Of a stretch of 64,000 bases of DNA, positions 7,760 through 18,689 are shown piece by piece (within the stretch, counting starts at the first letter, position 1; the number at the start of each line of letters is the position of its first letter). The notes under the pieces are model-generated. The model saw only the letters and a program-made list of their open reading frames with translations. It searched no databases and was not told the origin of the DNA. The position numbers and the translations under genes were made by a program. Source of the stretch: Phycisphaeraceae bacterium (GTDB taxonomy: Bacteria; Planctomycetota; Phycisphaerae; Phycisphaerales; UBA1924); assembly GCA_020639195.1 (NCBI GenBank), contig JACKHB010000002.1, positions 248,001-312,000 of the forward strand. Direction: 5' to 3'.

Positions 7760-8697
7760 CGACACTGAACCAGACGCCATCACTGGCCGGGCGCGATCTG
7801 CTCTCCATCGCCTCGCTCTCGGCCGAAGAACTCACGTCGATCATGGACCTCGCCGAACGGCTCAAGCGAGATCCCATTTCGGGCGCGGGCGCTCTGGCGG
7901 GTCGAAGCATCATCATGCTCTTTGAGAAGGCGTCGCTTCGAACCCGCGTCTCCTTCGAGGTTGGCATCCATCGCCTCGGCGGACAAGCCATCTACTTCGA
8001 TCAGTCCCGCCAGCGCCTGGGCGAGCGAGAGTCCATCAAGGACTACGCCAGGAACCTCGAGCGCTGGGTCGATGGCATCATTGCCCGCGTCTTTTCCCAC
8101 GTCGCACTCGAGGAACTCGCCGAGCACGCCGACGTCCCCGTCGTCAACGCGCTCTCCGACATCGAGCACCCTTGCCAGGCCATCGCGGACGTCCTGACCC
8201 TGCGAGAGCGCCGCGGCTCGCTCGACGGCGCCCGACTCTGCTACATCGGAGACCCCAACAACGTCTGCCACTCCCTCATGCTCGCCTGCGCCACGCTGGG
8301 GGTCGGGATCACCGTGATTGCCCCTCCCGGCGAGGGGCCCGATGGCGACATCTACGACTGCGCCGCCTCCCTCGCCTCGGCCGCCGGCGCCGCGCTCGAC
8401 GTCTCGACCAATCCCCGCGACGTGGCCGGGCACGACGCCGTCTACACCGACACGTGGACCTCGATGGGCGCTTCGAGCGATCCCGATCGCCTGCGCGCCT
8501 TCGAGCCCTACCGCGTGACGCCCGAACTGATGGCCCGCGCCGGCCGCGACGCCCTGTTCATGCACTGCTTGCCGGCCACGCGCGGCGCCGAAGTGGTCGA
8601 CGAGGTCATCGACTCGCCCGCCTCGGTGGTGTACGACCAGGCCGAGAACCGAATGCACGCGCAGAACGCACTGCTCGCGCAGCTGTTCGCCCGCTAG
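7756..8697 (+). CDS. argF: Ornithine carbamoyltransferase
   Basis: 313 residues. The carbamoyl-phosphate motif appears as FEKASLRTRVSFEVG, followed by HPCQ (SDIEHPCQAIAD) and the ornithine-binding HCLPA near the C-terminus (FMHCLPATRGAEV). The region DTWTSMG matches the ornithine-specific DVWxSMG element, separating it from aspartate carbamoyltransferase. It makes citrulline from ornithine and carbamoyl phosphate. The ATG at 7756 follows GGGAGG and overlaps the argB stop. The next gene, argG, follows after 22 bases. Leu replaces the usual Thr of STRT (SLRT), a variant also found in other OTCases. Confidence 0.95.
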   Translation: MTTLNQTPSLAGRDLLSIASLSAEELTSIMDLAERLKRDPISGAGALAGRSIIMLFEKASLRTRVSFEVGIHRLGGQAIYFDQSRQRLGERESIKDYARNLERWVDGIIARVFSHVALEELAEHADVPVVNALSDIEHPCQAIADVLTLRERRGSLDGARLCYIGDPNNVCHSLMLACATLGVGITVIAPPGEGPDGDIYDCAASLASAAGAALDVSTNPRDVAGHDAVYTDTWTSMGASSDPDRLRAFEPYRVTPELMARAGRDALFMHCLPATRGAEVVDEVIDSPASVVYDQAENRMHAQNALLAQLFAR

Positions 8698-8719
8698 CCT
8701 CCCACTTGGAGCTCCCATC

Positions 8720-9933
8720 ATGCCCCGCAAGGTCGTGCTCGCCTACTCCGGAGGTCTCGACACCTCCGCCATCTTGGTCTGGCTCAAGGACACCTACGAC
8801 TGCGAGGTGGTCTGCTATTGCGGGGACGTCGGACAGGGCGACGAGGAACTCGAAGGCGTCGAGCAGCGCGCCCTGGCCGCGGGGGCTTCCGCCTGCCACA
8901 TCCTCGATCTGCGCCGCGAGTTCATCGAGGACTTCGTCTTCCCAACCATGATGGCCGGAGCCGTCTACGAAGGGCGCTACCTGCTGGGCACATCCATCGC
9001 TCGACCCATTCTTGCGCGGGCCCAGGTCGAAGTGGCCCGCGCCGCCGGCGCCGACGCGGTCTGTCACGGCTGCACCGGCAAGGGAAATGATCAGGTTCGT
9101 TTCGAGAGCGCGTTCGCCGCCCTCGCGCCCGACCTCGAAGTCATCGCGCCCTGGCGCCTGTGGAACTTCAAGGGCCGCAGCGATCTGAGAGCCTATCTCG
9201 AATCGCGCGGCGTCAAGACCGCATCCAGCGCGACCAAGGCGTACAGCCGCGACCGAAACCTCCTGCACATCAGCCACGAGGGCGGCGCGCTCGAGGACCC
9301 CTGGAATCCTCCGCCCGAGGACGCCTGGGTATTGACACGTGCAATCTCCGAAACCCCCGACGCACCGCTGGATGTCACGCTGGAGTTTGAGAACGGCCGC
9401 CCCGTCTCGCTCGACGGACGCGCCATGCCCGGCCACGAACTGGTCTCCCACCTGAACTCCGCGGCCGGCCAGCACGGTGTGGGCAGGATCGACCTTATCG
9501 AGAACCGTGTCGTGGGCATGAAGTCTCGTGGCCTGTACGAGACACCGGGGGGCACGGTGGTCTTTGAAGCCATGCGAGGCCTAGAGGAATTGGTGCTCGA
9601 TCGGGCCACGCGTCGATATCGCGATGAGCTCGGCCTGCACGTGGCCCACCTCGTGTACGAGGGCCGGTGGTTCACGCCGCTTCGCGAGGCGCTCATGAGC
9701 GCAGCCACCTCGATCGCCCACGCACTCACCGGCGAGGTCGTCGTCCGCCTACACAAGGGCCACGCGACGACCGTCCAGCGCCGCAGCCCCAACTCGCTCT
9801 ACTCAGACGCATTCGCCACCTTCGAGAAGGATGCCGTGTACGACCAGCGGCACGCCGAGGGATTCATCCGCCTCTTCAGCCTGCCCGACCGCATCCGCGC
9901 GAGCGCGGCACAACCCGCTGCGGCCAACGCCTG

Positions 9934-9934
<1 letters not shown>
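8720..9934 (+). CDS. argG: Argininosuccinate synthase
   Basis: 404 residues, normal for the family. It has the ATP pyrophosphatase P-loop near the N-terminus (VVLAYSGGLDTSAILVWL), YEGRYLLGTSIARP, the HGCTGKGNDQVRFE motif, and YSRDRNLLHISHEGG. It ligates citrulline and aspartate with ATP. GGAG sits 9-10 bases before the ATG. The stop and the argH start share bases in a TGATG, so synthase and lyase are translationally coupled. Nothing unusual is seen in the active site. Confidence 0.96.
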
Positions 9935-11342
<1,408 letters not shown>

Positions 11343-11346
<4 letters not shown>

Positions 11347-11885
11347 CGCGATCCGCCTCCGCGCCGACACTCCCCAAGGTGGATGTGCCCCTCGCCAGCC
11401 AGACGCCGCCCGCCGGGCAGGTCAACGTGCGCTCCGCCGTCCCCCGAGACGCCGCGGAGATCTGCCGCCTCGTCAACGCCTGGGCCGACCAGGGTCTCAC
11501 CCTCCGGCGGACCCAAGAGGAGATCCGCGCCAATTCGGGCGAATTCGTGGTCGCCGAGCGGGGCGATGGACTCATCGCCTGCGGCGCTCTGGCCGTCTTC
11601 AGCCCCGCCCTGGCGGAGATCCGATCCATCGCGGTCGATCCCGCGGCCACGGGCTCGGGCGCCGGCCGCCTCGTCGTCGCCTTCCTGATGGACCTTGCGC
11701 GAGTGTTCGAGATCGATGAGCTCGTCCTGCTCACCAAGATTCCCGCGTTCTTCGCGAAATTCGGCTTCCGATCGATCTCCCCCGAAGACCTGCCGCGAGT
11801 CTTCGTTGAGGAAGCCATCGCCGGCCGCGGCCGCACCATCGTCGGACGAACGGTCATGCTGCGCGAACTCTGGCGTGAGGACTAG
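11343..11885 (+). CDS. argA: GNAT-type N-acetylglutamate synthase (short ArgA)
   Basis: 180 residues, a single GNAT acetyltransferase domain after about 35 variable residues. AcCoA-binding region: AEIRSIAVDPAATGSGAGRL (the usual RxxGxG/A loop appears as PAATGSGAG), then LVLLTKIPAFFAKFGFRSI, typical of short NAGS proteins related to the ArgA acetyltransferase domain. AAGGAGGT precedes the ATG, which overlaps the argH stop. It probably acetylates glutamate to begin the pathway. It lacks the amino-acid-kinase domain of classical ArgA, so arginine feedback through that domain is absent. Being last in the arg operon supports the role. Confidence 0.85.
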
Positions 11886-11905
11886 CCGCGAAGCGGTCTC
11901 TCAAA

Positions 11906-12790
11906 TCACGCGCCCGGCGGCGCTCCATGCGCCCGGCGAGACGAGATGATCACGAGGATTACAAGGATCGCGCCGACTCCCAGCGCACCCTTGAGTGCGT
12001 ACCGCCGAATCCAGCCCGAGGTGGAAGCCCTAATGGCCTCGCCTCTCTTCGCTTCCTCGTCGCCGTCGGCCCCGGTGGCATCCGTCCCATCCCCGCGCGT
12101 CGCCCCCTTCACCACGTTCTCAAAGCCTCGAGGCTCGCGGGCAGGAGGGGCGTCGGGGCCGTCGAAATCGACGAGTCCGTTCTCGTCGCGCAAGCCGAGT
12201 TGCTCACCCCCGTCCCACCGGAACGCCTCGGCGAACTCCTTGAACTTGGGCAGCGCCTGATCGAACTCATCCGCGAGCTCATAGAAGTGCAGACTGACGA
12301 CCCGCCGCTTGCCGAAATAGCCGACAGTAAACAGCCGCAGCACGTCGCCGTCCGGGCCGTACATCTCGCCGACGAACGCGAAGCGCATCCGCTTCTTGTC
12401 GAAGGTCGCCCGACCGAACCGCGTCTCGATCCCGATGTCACGCACCTGGTCCATCACATCCGCGCCGGTGAGCGCGGCGACCGCATCGAGCATCTCCTCT
12501 TCCGTCGCGCTCTCGACGCGATCATCCATCTGGATGGTCTGGACAAGCATGTACGGCGTGTCGGTGAACGTATCGGCACGCCTGAACCCATCCACGAACA
12601 TCAGCGAGTAGTCGCCAGACGCCTGTCTGGCATCCGAGATGATGCGATTCAGTTCCGCCCGCGGCATCCTTGTCCAACCCAGCGGAATATCGATTCGGAA
12701 TCCCGTATGGCGGATCACGTCCTGCGCGTGCGCAGCGCTCCCCAAGAACCCAACGAGCACCACAAGCCAAACCGTGGCCAAGCATCGCAT
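11906..12790 (-). CDS. Exported protein with a C-terminal membrane anchor, function unknown
   Basis: 294 residues. An N-terminal signal peptide (MRCLATVWLVVLVGFLGSAA, cleaved near AHA-Q) precedes a mixed alpha/beta domain of about 180 residues (FRIDIPLGWTRMP, YMLVQTIQMDD, RLFTVGYFGKRRVVSLHFYE), resembling proteins that measure or tolerate stress. An acidic linker leads to one membrane segment near the C-terminus (LGVGAILVILVIISS). No enzyme motif is recognised. The start at 12790 fits the signal peptide; upstream codons are charged and unlike a leader. It converges with argA, 20 bases away. Confidence 0.7.
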   Translation of the reverse strand: MRCLATVWLVVLVGFLGSAAHAQDVIRHTGFRIDIPLGWTRMPRAELNRIISDARQASGDYSLMFVDGFRRADTFTDTPYMLVQTIQMDDRVESATEEEMLDAVAALTGADVMDQVRDIGIETRFGRATFDKKRMRFAFVGEMYGPDGDVLRLFTVGYFGKRRVVSLHFYELADEFDQALPKFKEFAEAFRWDGGEQLGLRDENGLVDFDGPDAPPAREPRGFENVVKGATRGDGTDATGADGDEEAKRGEAIRASTSGWIRRYALKGALGVGAILVILVIISSRRAHGAPPGA

Positions 12791-12861
12791 GATCGGATGA
12801 TACCGCCGGCCCGACGCGCGAGTTCGCATCGCTCGACGCGTCGGGGTCGATCGCCGCCGCC

Positions 12862-13509
12862 CTACCGGAAGCACTCCGACAACACGCCCGACAGCTGCGC
12901 GCTCGTGTCTCCCTCGTGATCGATCAGAACCGCGCGCCATCCCGCATCCCGGGCGGCCTCCACATTCTCCGCGAGGTCGTCAAAGAACAGAATGCGCCCG
13001 GGCGCTTCCCCCACTTCGCGCGCAAACGACTCGAAGATCCTGCGGTCCGGCTTGGCCAGCCCGAACAAGTGGCTCGCGTGCCGCTCTTCCAGCAGGCCGA
13101 TCGTCGGAAAGTCTGGCGCAGCGTTCGCTCCGGGGAGATGGCGTTCCCAGTGCCGCTGATTCGTGTTGGACAACAGCCCCGTCCGAACTCCTCGCGCGTG
13201 AAGTCTCCGGATGACCCCGTCCACCCCCGGATACTCCTCGATGAGCCAGGCGTCGTGCACGCGCCGGACCTCATCGGCGCTGTACAGCCCCCGCATGGCG
13301 CGCGAGATCCCACCGAAGAACTCCTCGCACGTCACCTCGCCGATCTGGTACGCCGCCGCGAGCACGCGCCGTTCCGCCGCGAACTCGGGGTTCATGAGTC
13401 CGGGCCGCTCGTCCAGGCCGGCGCGTGCCAGAGCCTCACCCCAGGATCGACAGATCCTGAGAATGACGCCCCCCCAGTCGAAGCACACCAGGCCGATGCC
13501 CTCGCTCAA
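12862..13509 (-). CDS. HAD-superfamily phosphatase (subfamily IA)
   Basis: 215 residues with the four HAD motifs: the nucleophile region VCFDWGGVIL, LLSNTNQRHW (motif II), GLAKPDRRIFE (motif III lysine) and ILFFDDLAENVEAAR (motif IV). An alpha-helical cap lies between motifs I and II, as in YihX/epoxide-hydrolase-like HADs. It probably dephosphorylates a small sugar phosphate or nucleotide; the substrate is unknown. The TTG at 13509 overlaps the truD stop (TTGA) and has GGAGAG 5 bases upstream, which decides the start over a longer frame inside truD. Confidence 0.85.
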   Translation of the reverse strand: MSEGIGLVCFDWGGVILRICRSWGEALARAGLDERPGLMNPEFAAERRVLAAAYQIGEVTCEEFFGGISRAMRGLYSADEVRRVHDAWLIEEYPGVDGVIRRLHARGVRTGLLSNTNQRHWERHLPGANAAPDFPTIGLLEERHASHLFGLAKPDRRIFESFAREVGEAPGRILFFDDLAENVEAARDAGWRAVLIDHEGDTSAQLSGVLSECFR

Positions 13510-14816
13510 CTCGTCTCTCCGTCCAGATCGTTCTTCATCACCTCCGCCATCACGGTCGTGGCGAACGCCCCTCGCGGCAGCATGAACCCGCACCTCACGT
13601 ACGGACCAACCTCATCGACCCCGCCCTCGACGCTGATCTCCCCAACGGGCACTCGCAGCGCTCGTCGCGCCCCATCGAGCAGGCTCGCATACCGCGTCTT
13701 GGAACGCTCGATCTGAGCCACCTCCACGCCCCGTCCCCGAAGCGCCGCGACCTCGGACTCGTCGATCGCACCACCCGCCCGCATCATCCCCGGGCCCCAC
13801 ATCGGTCCGGTCGGGCCGATCTCAAGCGCCTCCGTACGCGCCGCCGTCGAAGGATCCGACGCCACCGCGTCATCCACGGCAAAGCACGCGCGATTCTCGT
13901 GCTTCATCGCAATATCGCCCGGCACGAGCCCCCACGGCGCCGCGCCGCCCAAGCGAGACTCGAGCACATCGTTGAACACCGCGGACTGAAACGAGGACAG
14001 GTAGTACGACAGTGCCTGCCGCCCCACCGCTCGAAGGGCCTGCGCCCGAGTCCCACCCCGGGCCAGCACCGCAAGGGCCGCCCGCTCTCCGGGCAACGCG
14101 GGACTCATCAACCTCGCGGCACGCTCGACATCTCCTTGCGCGTACAGGTGACGGACGCTCAACTGAGTGTCCTTCGAGTCGATCGCCTCGTCACCAGTGG
14201 GCAGCAGCAACACGTCAATGGCCGCGTCCACATCGTCCAGCACCAGCAATCGCCCCACATCGTGGTTGTTCTCTCGATATCCGAATCGCTGGGGACCCAC
14301 ACGATTGGGCACGCCCCCCTCCCGCAGACGCTCGAGCACCCGCCTGGCGTGCACAACGCCCGACACCGGCGCCCCGCGCACGCGGATCGAGAAGCGATTC
14401 CCGCGCAGATGCCCCCGTCGCAGCTTGTTCGAATGCTTGTCCGCCCACAGCACACCCACCCGATCGTCGCGGATCTCTCCGAATTCTCCGATGCTGCGCC
14501 CGGGAACATGCACGCTCATCACCTGACGGGTGATCGCCCTCTTGTCCTTGAGCCCCGCAAAGCCCACCGCCGAGTGCGAGACGCCAAAGTGTCTCGCCAG
14601 CACCCCCACGAGCTCAAGCGTCGTCATCGACCGCTTCTCGATGAACAGGTAGATGTGCTCACCAGAGCCACAGGGCTCGTACAGCGGCTCCTCTTCGACC
14701 AGGAAGTCCTCGTCGCGCGCACGCAGCCGACCGCCGATGCCGGGCACATCGGGCGTCACGTACGTGCGCGCGCGCCACGGTCCGCGACGCAGATCCCGCC
14801 GCTCCGCCGCGTCCAT
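13506..14816 (-). CDS. truD: tRNA pseudouridine(13) synthase
   Basis: 436 residues. The TruD catalytic motif is present as VGFAGLKDKRAITRQ, its aspartate being the nucleophile, preceded by FLVEEEPLYEP. RGNRFSIRVRGA and GVPNRVGPQRFGYRENN follow (the NYFGxQRFG-like region of the family), then a TRUD insertion domain. It converts U13 of tRNA-Glu and others to pseudouridine. A strong GGAGGGGG precedes the ATG. The HAD gene overlaps its 3' end by four bases; the nuclease-family gene 14831-15319 lies 14 bases upstream. It is longer than E. coli TruD (about 350 residues) because of the insertion domain. Confidence 0.92.
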   Translation of the reverse strand: MDAAERRDLRRGPWRARTYVTPDVPGIGGRLRARDEDFLVEEEPLYEPCGSGEHIYLFIEKRSMTTLELVGVLARHFGVSHSAVGFAGLKDKRAITRQVMSVHVPGRSIGEFGEIRDDRVGVLWADKHSNKLRRGHLRGNRFSIRVRGAPVSGVVHARRVLERLREGGVPNRVGPQRFGYRENNHDVGRLLVLDDVDAAIDVLLLPTGDEAIDSKDTQLSVRHLYAQGDVERAARLMSPALPGERAALAVLARGGTRAQALRAVGRQALSYYLSSFQSAVFNDVLESRLGGAAPWGLVPGDIAMKHENRACFAVDDAVASDPSTAARTEALEIGPTGPMWGPGMMRAGGAIDESEVAALRGRGVEVAQIERSKTRYASLLDGARRALRVPVGEISVEGGVDEVGPYVRCGFMLPRGAFATTVMAEVMKNDLDGETS

Positions 14817-14830
14817 CCCACCCCCTCCGC

Positions 14831-15319
14831 TCAGGCCTGATCCTCCACGACCGACTCGAGCACATGCTCCTCGACGAAGATCGGCACGTTGCCCGCGATT
14901 CCCAACGCGATCGCGTCGCTCGGGCGCGAATCGATCTCCACCCGCTCGCCGTCCTCGCGCATCACGTTGAGCCGCGCAAAGAAAGTGTGGTCCGACAGGT
15001 CGTTGATCGTGACGGACTCGAGCACGCCCCCGAGCGCGGTGATCACGTTGGCAAGCAGATCGTGCGTCTGCGGACGCTTCACGGGCACGCCCGCCAACCG
15101 CCTCTCGATCGCCTGCGCCTCGGGGAGCCCGATCACGATGGGAAACGAACGGCCCACGAATCCGTCCTGCCCGTTGGTCAGTCCCTCCGCCTCTTCCGCG
15201 TTGGCCGGCACGATCTGCTTGGGCGCTTCCCCCTCCGAGAGTACCTCGCGAAGCTCGATAACCTGGTAGTCATTGAGCTCGCGGATCAGGATCCGGGCCA
15301 GTTCCATCCGTATCGCCAT
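14831..15319 (-). CDS. Bifunctional nuclease (BFN/DUF151) family protein
   Basis: 162 residues, a single BFN domain: YQVIELREVLSEGE, FPIVIGLPEAQAIERRL, THDLLANVITALGG, and the conserved acidic SRPSDAIALGIAGNVPIFV. Family members have DNase/RNase activity in plants, and in bacteria are often annotated only as DUF151. GGGAG lies 6-7 bases upstream of the ATG at 15319. It is likely cotranscribed with truD downstream. The biological role is unknown, so the name should be taken as a family label rather than a proven activity. Confidence 0.85.
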   Translation of the reverse strand: MAIRMELARILIRELNDYQVIELREVLSEGEAPKQIVPANAEEAEGLTNGQDGFVGRSFPIVIGLPEAQAIERRLAGVPVKRPQTHDLLANVITALGGVLESVTINDLSDHTFFARLNVMREDGERVEIDSRPSDAIALGIAGNVPIFVEEHVLESVVEDQA

Positions 15320-15433
15320 GCGTCGCTCCCAGTCCGCCGAGCATCCTCCCCGACGCCCGAATGCAGGTCAACCCTCATCCTTCGCCGCCCGCAGGCTCCG
15401 CGACACCAGCCACACCGCACCACGACCAGGGCG

Positions 15434-16243
15434 CTACACGGTTCGCCCCGGACCTCGGGCCGACGGCGGCGCCGCGCCCCTCCGCCGCCCCAACACATCA
15501 AAAACCCGGCTGCGCCGATCGGGCTCGCTTCCCAACTCGAGAGACAGGCATGCGGGCGCACCGATGTCCACGACTGACACCCGCCCGAGCCACGCTTGCG
15601 CTTCGATCGACTCGAACCCCGCCTTGGGACCCACCAGCGTGGCGGTCACGGTCGCTCGCACGCACGAGCCCAGAGCCCTTCCCGTATCCGCGTCCATCCC
15701 GGATGGCAGATCCACGGAAACTACCGGCGAGTCCAGCGCTGCGATGCCCTCGATGATCCGGCGGAGCCGACCCTCCACCGGGCGCGCCAATCCCGTGCCC
15801 AGCAGCGCGTCGACGACGACTCCCGGGCCTCCCGCCGCGAGGCCGAGCACCTCCCGTTCGTCACCCACCTCGACAATGCGGATTCCCATGCGGCGCGCGA
15901 CTCTGAGCTGAATCCCGGCGTCGCCCCGAACCTCCGCCTCATCCGCACCCAGACCCACGACCACGCGCTCGCCCGCATTGGCCAGGTGCCGCGCCGCGCC
16001 GAACCCGTCGCCCCCGTTATCGCCCGGCCCGCACAGGACCACAAAGCCCGGCCCACCCCGGCCCAGCCGCCTCGCAACCCTCGCCACGCCTCTCGCGGCG
16101 TTCTCCATCAGCACGATCGAGGGCAGCCCGAACTCCTCGATGGCCCTGCGATCCAGCTCGCGGATCGCCGCGCGAGAGAACACCCGCACCCCGCGCCGCG
16201 ACGCGCGCCGCCTCGATCCATGTTCCGATTCGCCCTCGCTCAC
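15434..16243 (-). CDS. nnrE: NAD(P)H-hydrate epimerase
   Basis: About 269 residues, YjeF N-terminal domain only. Diagnostic segments are LPSIVLMENAARGVARVA, VLCGPGDNGGDGFGAARHLA (the nucleotide-binding GPGNNGGDG loop with Asp for the first Asn), VVDALLGTGLARPVEGRL and VVSVDLPSGMDADTGRALG. It interconverts R and S forms of hydrated NAD(P)H for repair. The C-terminal dehydratase domain (NnrD), fused in many bacteria, is absent here. The start is uncertain: a GTG at 16243 is chosen because it leaves a short basic leader before VFSRAAIRELD, but no clear ribosome-binding site is seen. It is divergent from the glycosyltransferase gene. Confidence 0.88.
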   Translation of the reverse strand: MSEGESEHGSRRRASRRGVRVFSRAAIRELDRRAIEEFGLPSIVLMENAARGVARVARRLGRGGPGFVVLCGPGDNGGDGFGAARHLANAGERVVVGLGADEAEVRGDAGIQLRVARRMGIRIVEVGDEREVLGLAAGGPGVVVDALLGTGLARPVEGRLRRIIEGIAALDSPVVSVDLPSGMDADTGRALGSCVRATVTATLVGPKAGFESIEAQAWLGRVSVVDIGAPACLSLELGSEPDRRSRVFDVLGRRRGAAPPSARGPGRTV

Positions 16244-16290
16244 GCGACGACAGTGTACGCGTTTGCGCTGTTCGCTACCCTTGGCCTGCC

Positions 16291-17511
16291 GTGACCGCCC
16301 TCCTCCACGTTCTGCTCTCGCTGTGTGTGCTCTGCGCCGCCGGAGTCGCGGCATACTGGATCATCGCCATCGTTCGGATCGTTGACACCTTCCGTCATCT
16401 GCCGACGGTGCGGCACGCGCTGCAATACGAGGAGGCCGCCTCACCCACGCCGCGAGTCGGAGTCGTGGTCCCCGCACACAACGAGGAGGTGTCGATCGCC
16501 GCGCTGATCCGGTCGCTGCGGCAGGAGGACTATCCGCACCTGCGCGTCGCGCTGTGCCTCGACCGCTGCACGGACGCCACGCTCGAGCGGGCCCGTGCCG
16601 CCATCGAAGACGACGACCGATTCGAGATCATCGAGATCCAGCGATGCCCGGACGACTGGGCCGGCAAGGTCAACGCCGTCTGGACCGGCGTGCAGAACTC
16701 TCAGGCCGCACGCACGGCCGACCTGCTCCTGTTCATCGACGCCGACGCCATCTTGGAGCCCGGCGTCATTCGGGCCTCGGTCGCCCTGCTCCAGCGGCGC
16801 AAGCTCGGCCTGCTCACCCTCTGGTCCTCACTCGGTGTGCGGTACTGGTTCGAACGAATCGTCCAGCCGTCCTGCGGCCTGGAACTGATGTACCAGTACC
16901 CGCTCATGCGCGCCAACCGCCTCACCGCCCGGCGCGCGTTCGCCAACGGGCAATTCATGCTCTTTACCAGGGCGGCCTACGACGCGATCGGCGGCCACGC
17001 CTCGGTCAACGCCGCGGTCCTGGAGGACATGGCGTTGGCGCGCCGAATCGCCGAGCACGAGATCCCCGCGGGCGCGTTCCTCTCCGACCGCATGCTCATC
17101 GTCAACATGTACGAATCGTGGCCCGCCTTCCGTACCGGCTGGATGCGCATCTACATCGACTGCGCCAAATTCAAGGTCCGGCGAATGTTCAAGCACATGT
17201 GGCGCCAGCGCATCAGCCAGTCCATCATGCCCGTGGGTGCGATGATCGGCCTGGCGCTCACGATCTTCGCGCCCGTCCAGCCCGAGGGATGGAGAATCAC
17301 CGCCCTGTCGATCTGCGCCCTGGGACTCTTCCTCTGGCTCGCCAGTCTTTGCGTCGTCTATCGAATGGGCCGATTCCCCATCTGGGCCGTTCTGCTCAGC
17401 CCGATCTCGAGCTGGATGGCCTCAAATATCATGCGTGACGCCGCGGTCAGACTCGCCCGTCGAGAGCCGGTCCGCTGGGGCGGACGCGAATACCACCTCG
17501 AACCCCGCTGA
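16291..17511 (+). CDS. Membrane glycosyltransferase, family 2
   Basis: 406 residues. One N-terminal membrane helix (LLSLCVLCAAGVAAYWIIAI), then a GT2 domain opening with RVGVVVPAHNEEVSIAALI, the metal-binding DAD in LLLFIDADAILEPGVI, and an ED in VLEDMALARRIAEHEI. Two or three C-terminal membrane helices follow from about residue 315. The layout resembles HpnB-type glycosyltransferases of hopanoid loci, but no hopanoid gene is seen here, so the acceptor is unknown. It starts with GTG at 16291, 47 bases from the divergent nnrE start. The exbD-like gene follows after 5 bases, so the two are probably cotranscribed. Confidence 0.85.
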   Translation: MTALLHVLLSLCVLCAAGVAAYWIIAIVRIVDTFRHLPTVRHALQYEEAASPTPRVGVVVPAHNEEVSIAALIRSLRQEDYPHLRVALCLDRCTDATLERARAAIEDDDRFEIIEIQRCPDDWAGKVNAVWTGVQNSQAARTADLLLFIDADAILEPGVIRASVALLQRRKLGLLTLWSSLGVRYWFERIVQPSCGLELMYQYPLMRANRLTARRAFANGQFMLFTRAAYDAIGGHASVNAAVLEDMALARRIAEHEIPAGAFLSDRMLIVNMYESWPAFRTGWMRIYIDCAKFKVRRMFKHMWRQRISQSIMPVGAMIGLALTIFAPVQPEGWRITALSICALGLFLWLASLCVVYRMGRFPIWAVLLSPISSWMASNIMRDAAVRLARREPVRWGGREYHLEPR

Positions 17512-17516
17512 ATCTC

Positions 17517-17930
17517 ATGCGACCCATCCGGCGATCCTCACCCGAGATCCGCGTCGAACTGACGCCCCTGATCGATGTGGTCTTCCTCCTCCTCACGTTC
17601 TTCATCTTCAGCCTCGTGATGCTCGTCCGCGCTCGCACCCTCGACGTCCGCCTCCCGGCGCTCGGTGCCGCCGCCGACTCCCGCCCACCCGACAGCATCA
17701 CGATCGCGCTCGACTCTCGGGGCGGTCTGTTCTTGGAGGGCGAGTCCGTCGAGCCCGATGCCCTCATCGATCGCGTCCGAGTTCTCCGTTCCGAGCGGCC
17801 CGACGCCCGCCTCCTGGTCGCCGCGGACGAGTCCGGCCAGCGCGCCCAACTGCTCGACCTCATCAACCGCCTCGCCGGAGCCAACCTGGGCGACTTCGCG
17901 ATCCTCGCCCGGCCGGCCGACCAGCCCTGA
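17517..17930 (+). CDS. ExbD/TolR-family biopolymer transport protein
   Basis: 137 residues. A short cytoplasmic N-terminus leads into a single membrane helix with the essential aspartate: ELTPLIDVVFLLLTFFIFSL. A periplasmic ExbD domain follows, ending in LLVAADESGQRAQLLDLIN. ExbD/TolR works with an ExbB/TolQ proton channel to energise outer-membrane transport or envelope integrity. No exbB/tolQ partner is within the window, which is unusual because the genes are normally adjacent. It sits directly after the glycosyltransferase gene and converges with the SDR gene 6 bases away. Confidence 0.9.
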   Translation: MRPIRRSSPEIRVELTPLIDVVFLLLTFFIFSLVMLVRARTLDVRLPALGAAADSRPPDSITIALDSRGGLFLEGESVEPDALIDRVRVLRSERPDARLLVAADESGQRAQLLDLINRLAGANLGDFAILARPADQP

Positions 17931-17936
17931 CACCCG

Positions 17937-18689
17937 TCACGCCAGCCACCGGCCCCCATCCACGCGCACGATCTCGCCGGTTACGTACCCCGCATCGAGC
18001 GCCAGCCACCTCACAACTTCCGCGGCGTCTCTCGGCGTCCCGCTTCTCGCCAGCGGCACCCTCGACAGGTAGGCCCGCTGCGCCGCAAGATCCGCGTCCG
18101 GGCCCGACTCCGGCCAGGCCACAACCCCCGGCGCAACACCATTCACGCGCACGCTGGGTGCCAACTCGCGCGCGAGACTCCTCACCATCTCGACCAGCGC
18201 CGCCTTGCTCATCGAGTACGACGCAAAGCCCCGCCTCGGCCGGCCCATCGCGTGCATGTCGCACATCGCCACCACCGCCCCGCCGTGCTCCAACACGGAT
18301 CGCCCCAGCAGCGGCGCCAGCCCGGCACACAGCAACAGCGGCGACACCGCGTTCACCCGAAACTGCCTCTCGACCCCACCCGGCTCGAGCGCCTCGATCT
18401 CGCTCGGCTCGTACATCGAGGCGCTCAGCACCAGCACGTCCAGTCGATCACCCCGGGCGCACATCCGCCTCGCCAGTTCCGCGACCGCGCCGACATCATC
18501 GAGGTCCAGCCGCTCCAGCCCAACCCGCGCTCCGTCCTTCTCAAACTCAGCCCGCGCCTCTCCCGCCGCGTCCCCGCTGTTCCGGTACGTCAGGACAAGG
18601 TCGCACCCAGACGCCGCGAGCGCCGCCGCGATCGCCCGCCCGACGCGCCGAACCCCTCCCACGACCATGGCGACCGGCCGCTCGCTCAC
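17937..18689 (-). CDS. Short-chain dehydrogenase, pteridine-reductase-like
   Basis: 250 residues. The Rossmann glycine motif reads VVGGVRRVGRAIAAALAASG, with GGxRRVG as in pteridine and dihydromonapterin reductases (FolM/PTR1). Catalytic YxxxK is YSMSKAALVEM. The C-terminal part has RVNGVAPGVVAWPES and YVTGEIVRVDGGRWLA. NADPH preference is expected from the arginines after the first glycine. The GTG start at 18689 overlaps the stop of the upstream small membrane protein gene. A role in pterin or folate metabolism is plausible but not shown by its neighbours. Confidence 0.85.
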   Translation of the reverse strand: MSERPVAMVVGGVRRVGRAIAAALAASGCDLVLTYRNSGDAAGEARAEFEKDGARVGLERLDLDDVGAVAELARRMCARGDRLDVLVLSASMYEPSEIEALEPGGVERQFRVNAVSPLLLCAGLAPLLGRSVLEHGGAVVAMCDMHAMGRPRRGFASYSMSKAALVEMVRSLARELAPSVRVNGVAPGVVAWPESGPDADLAAQRAYLSRVPLARSGTPRDAAEVVRWLALDAGYVTGEIVRVDGGRWLA

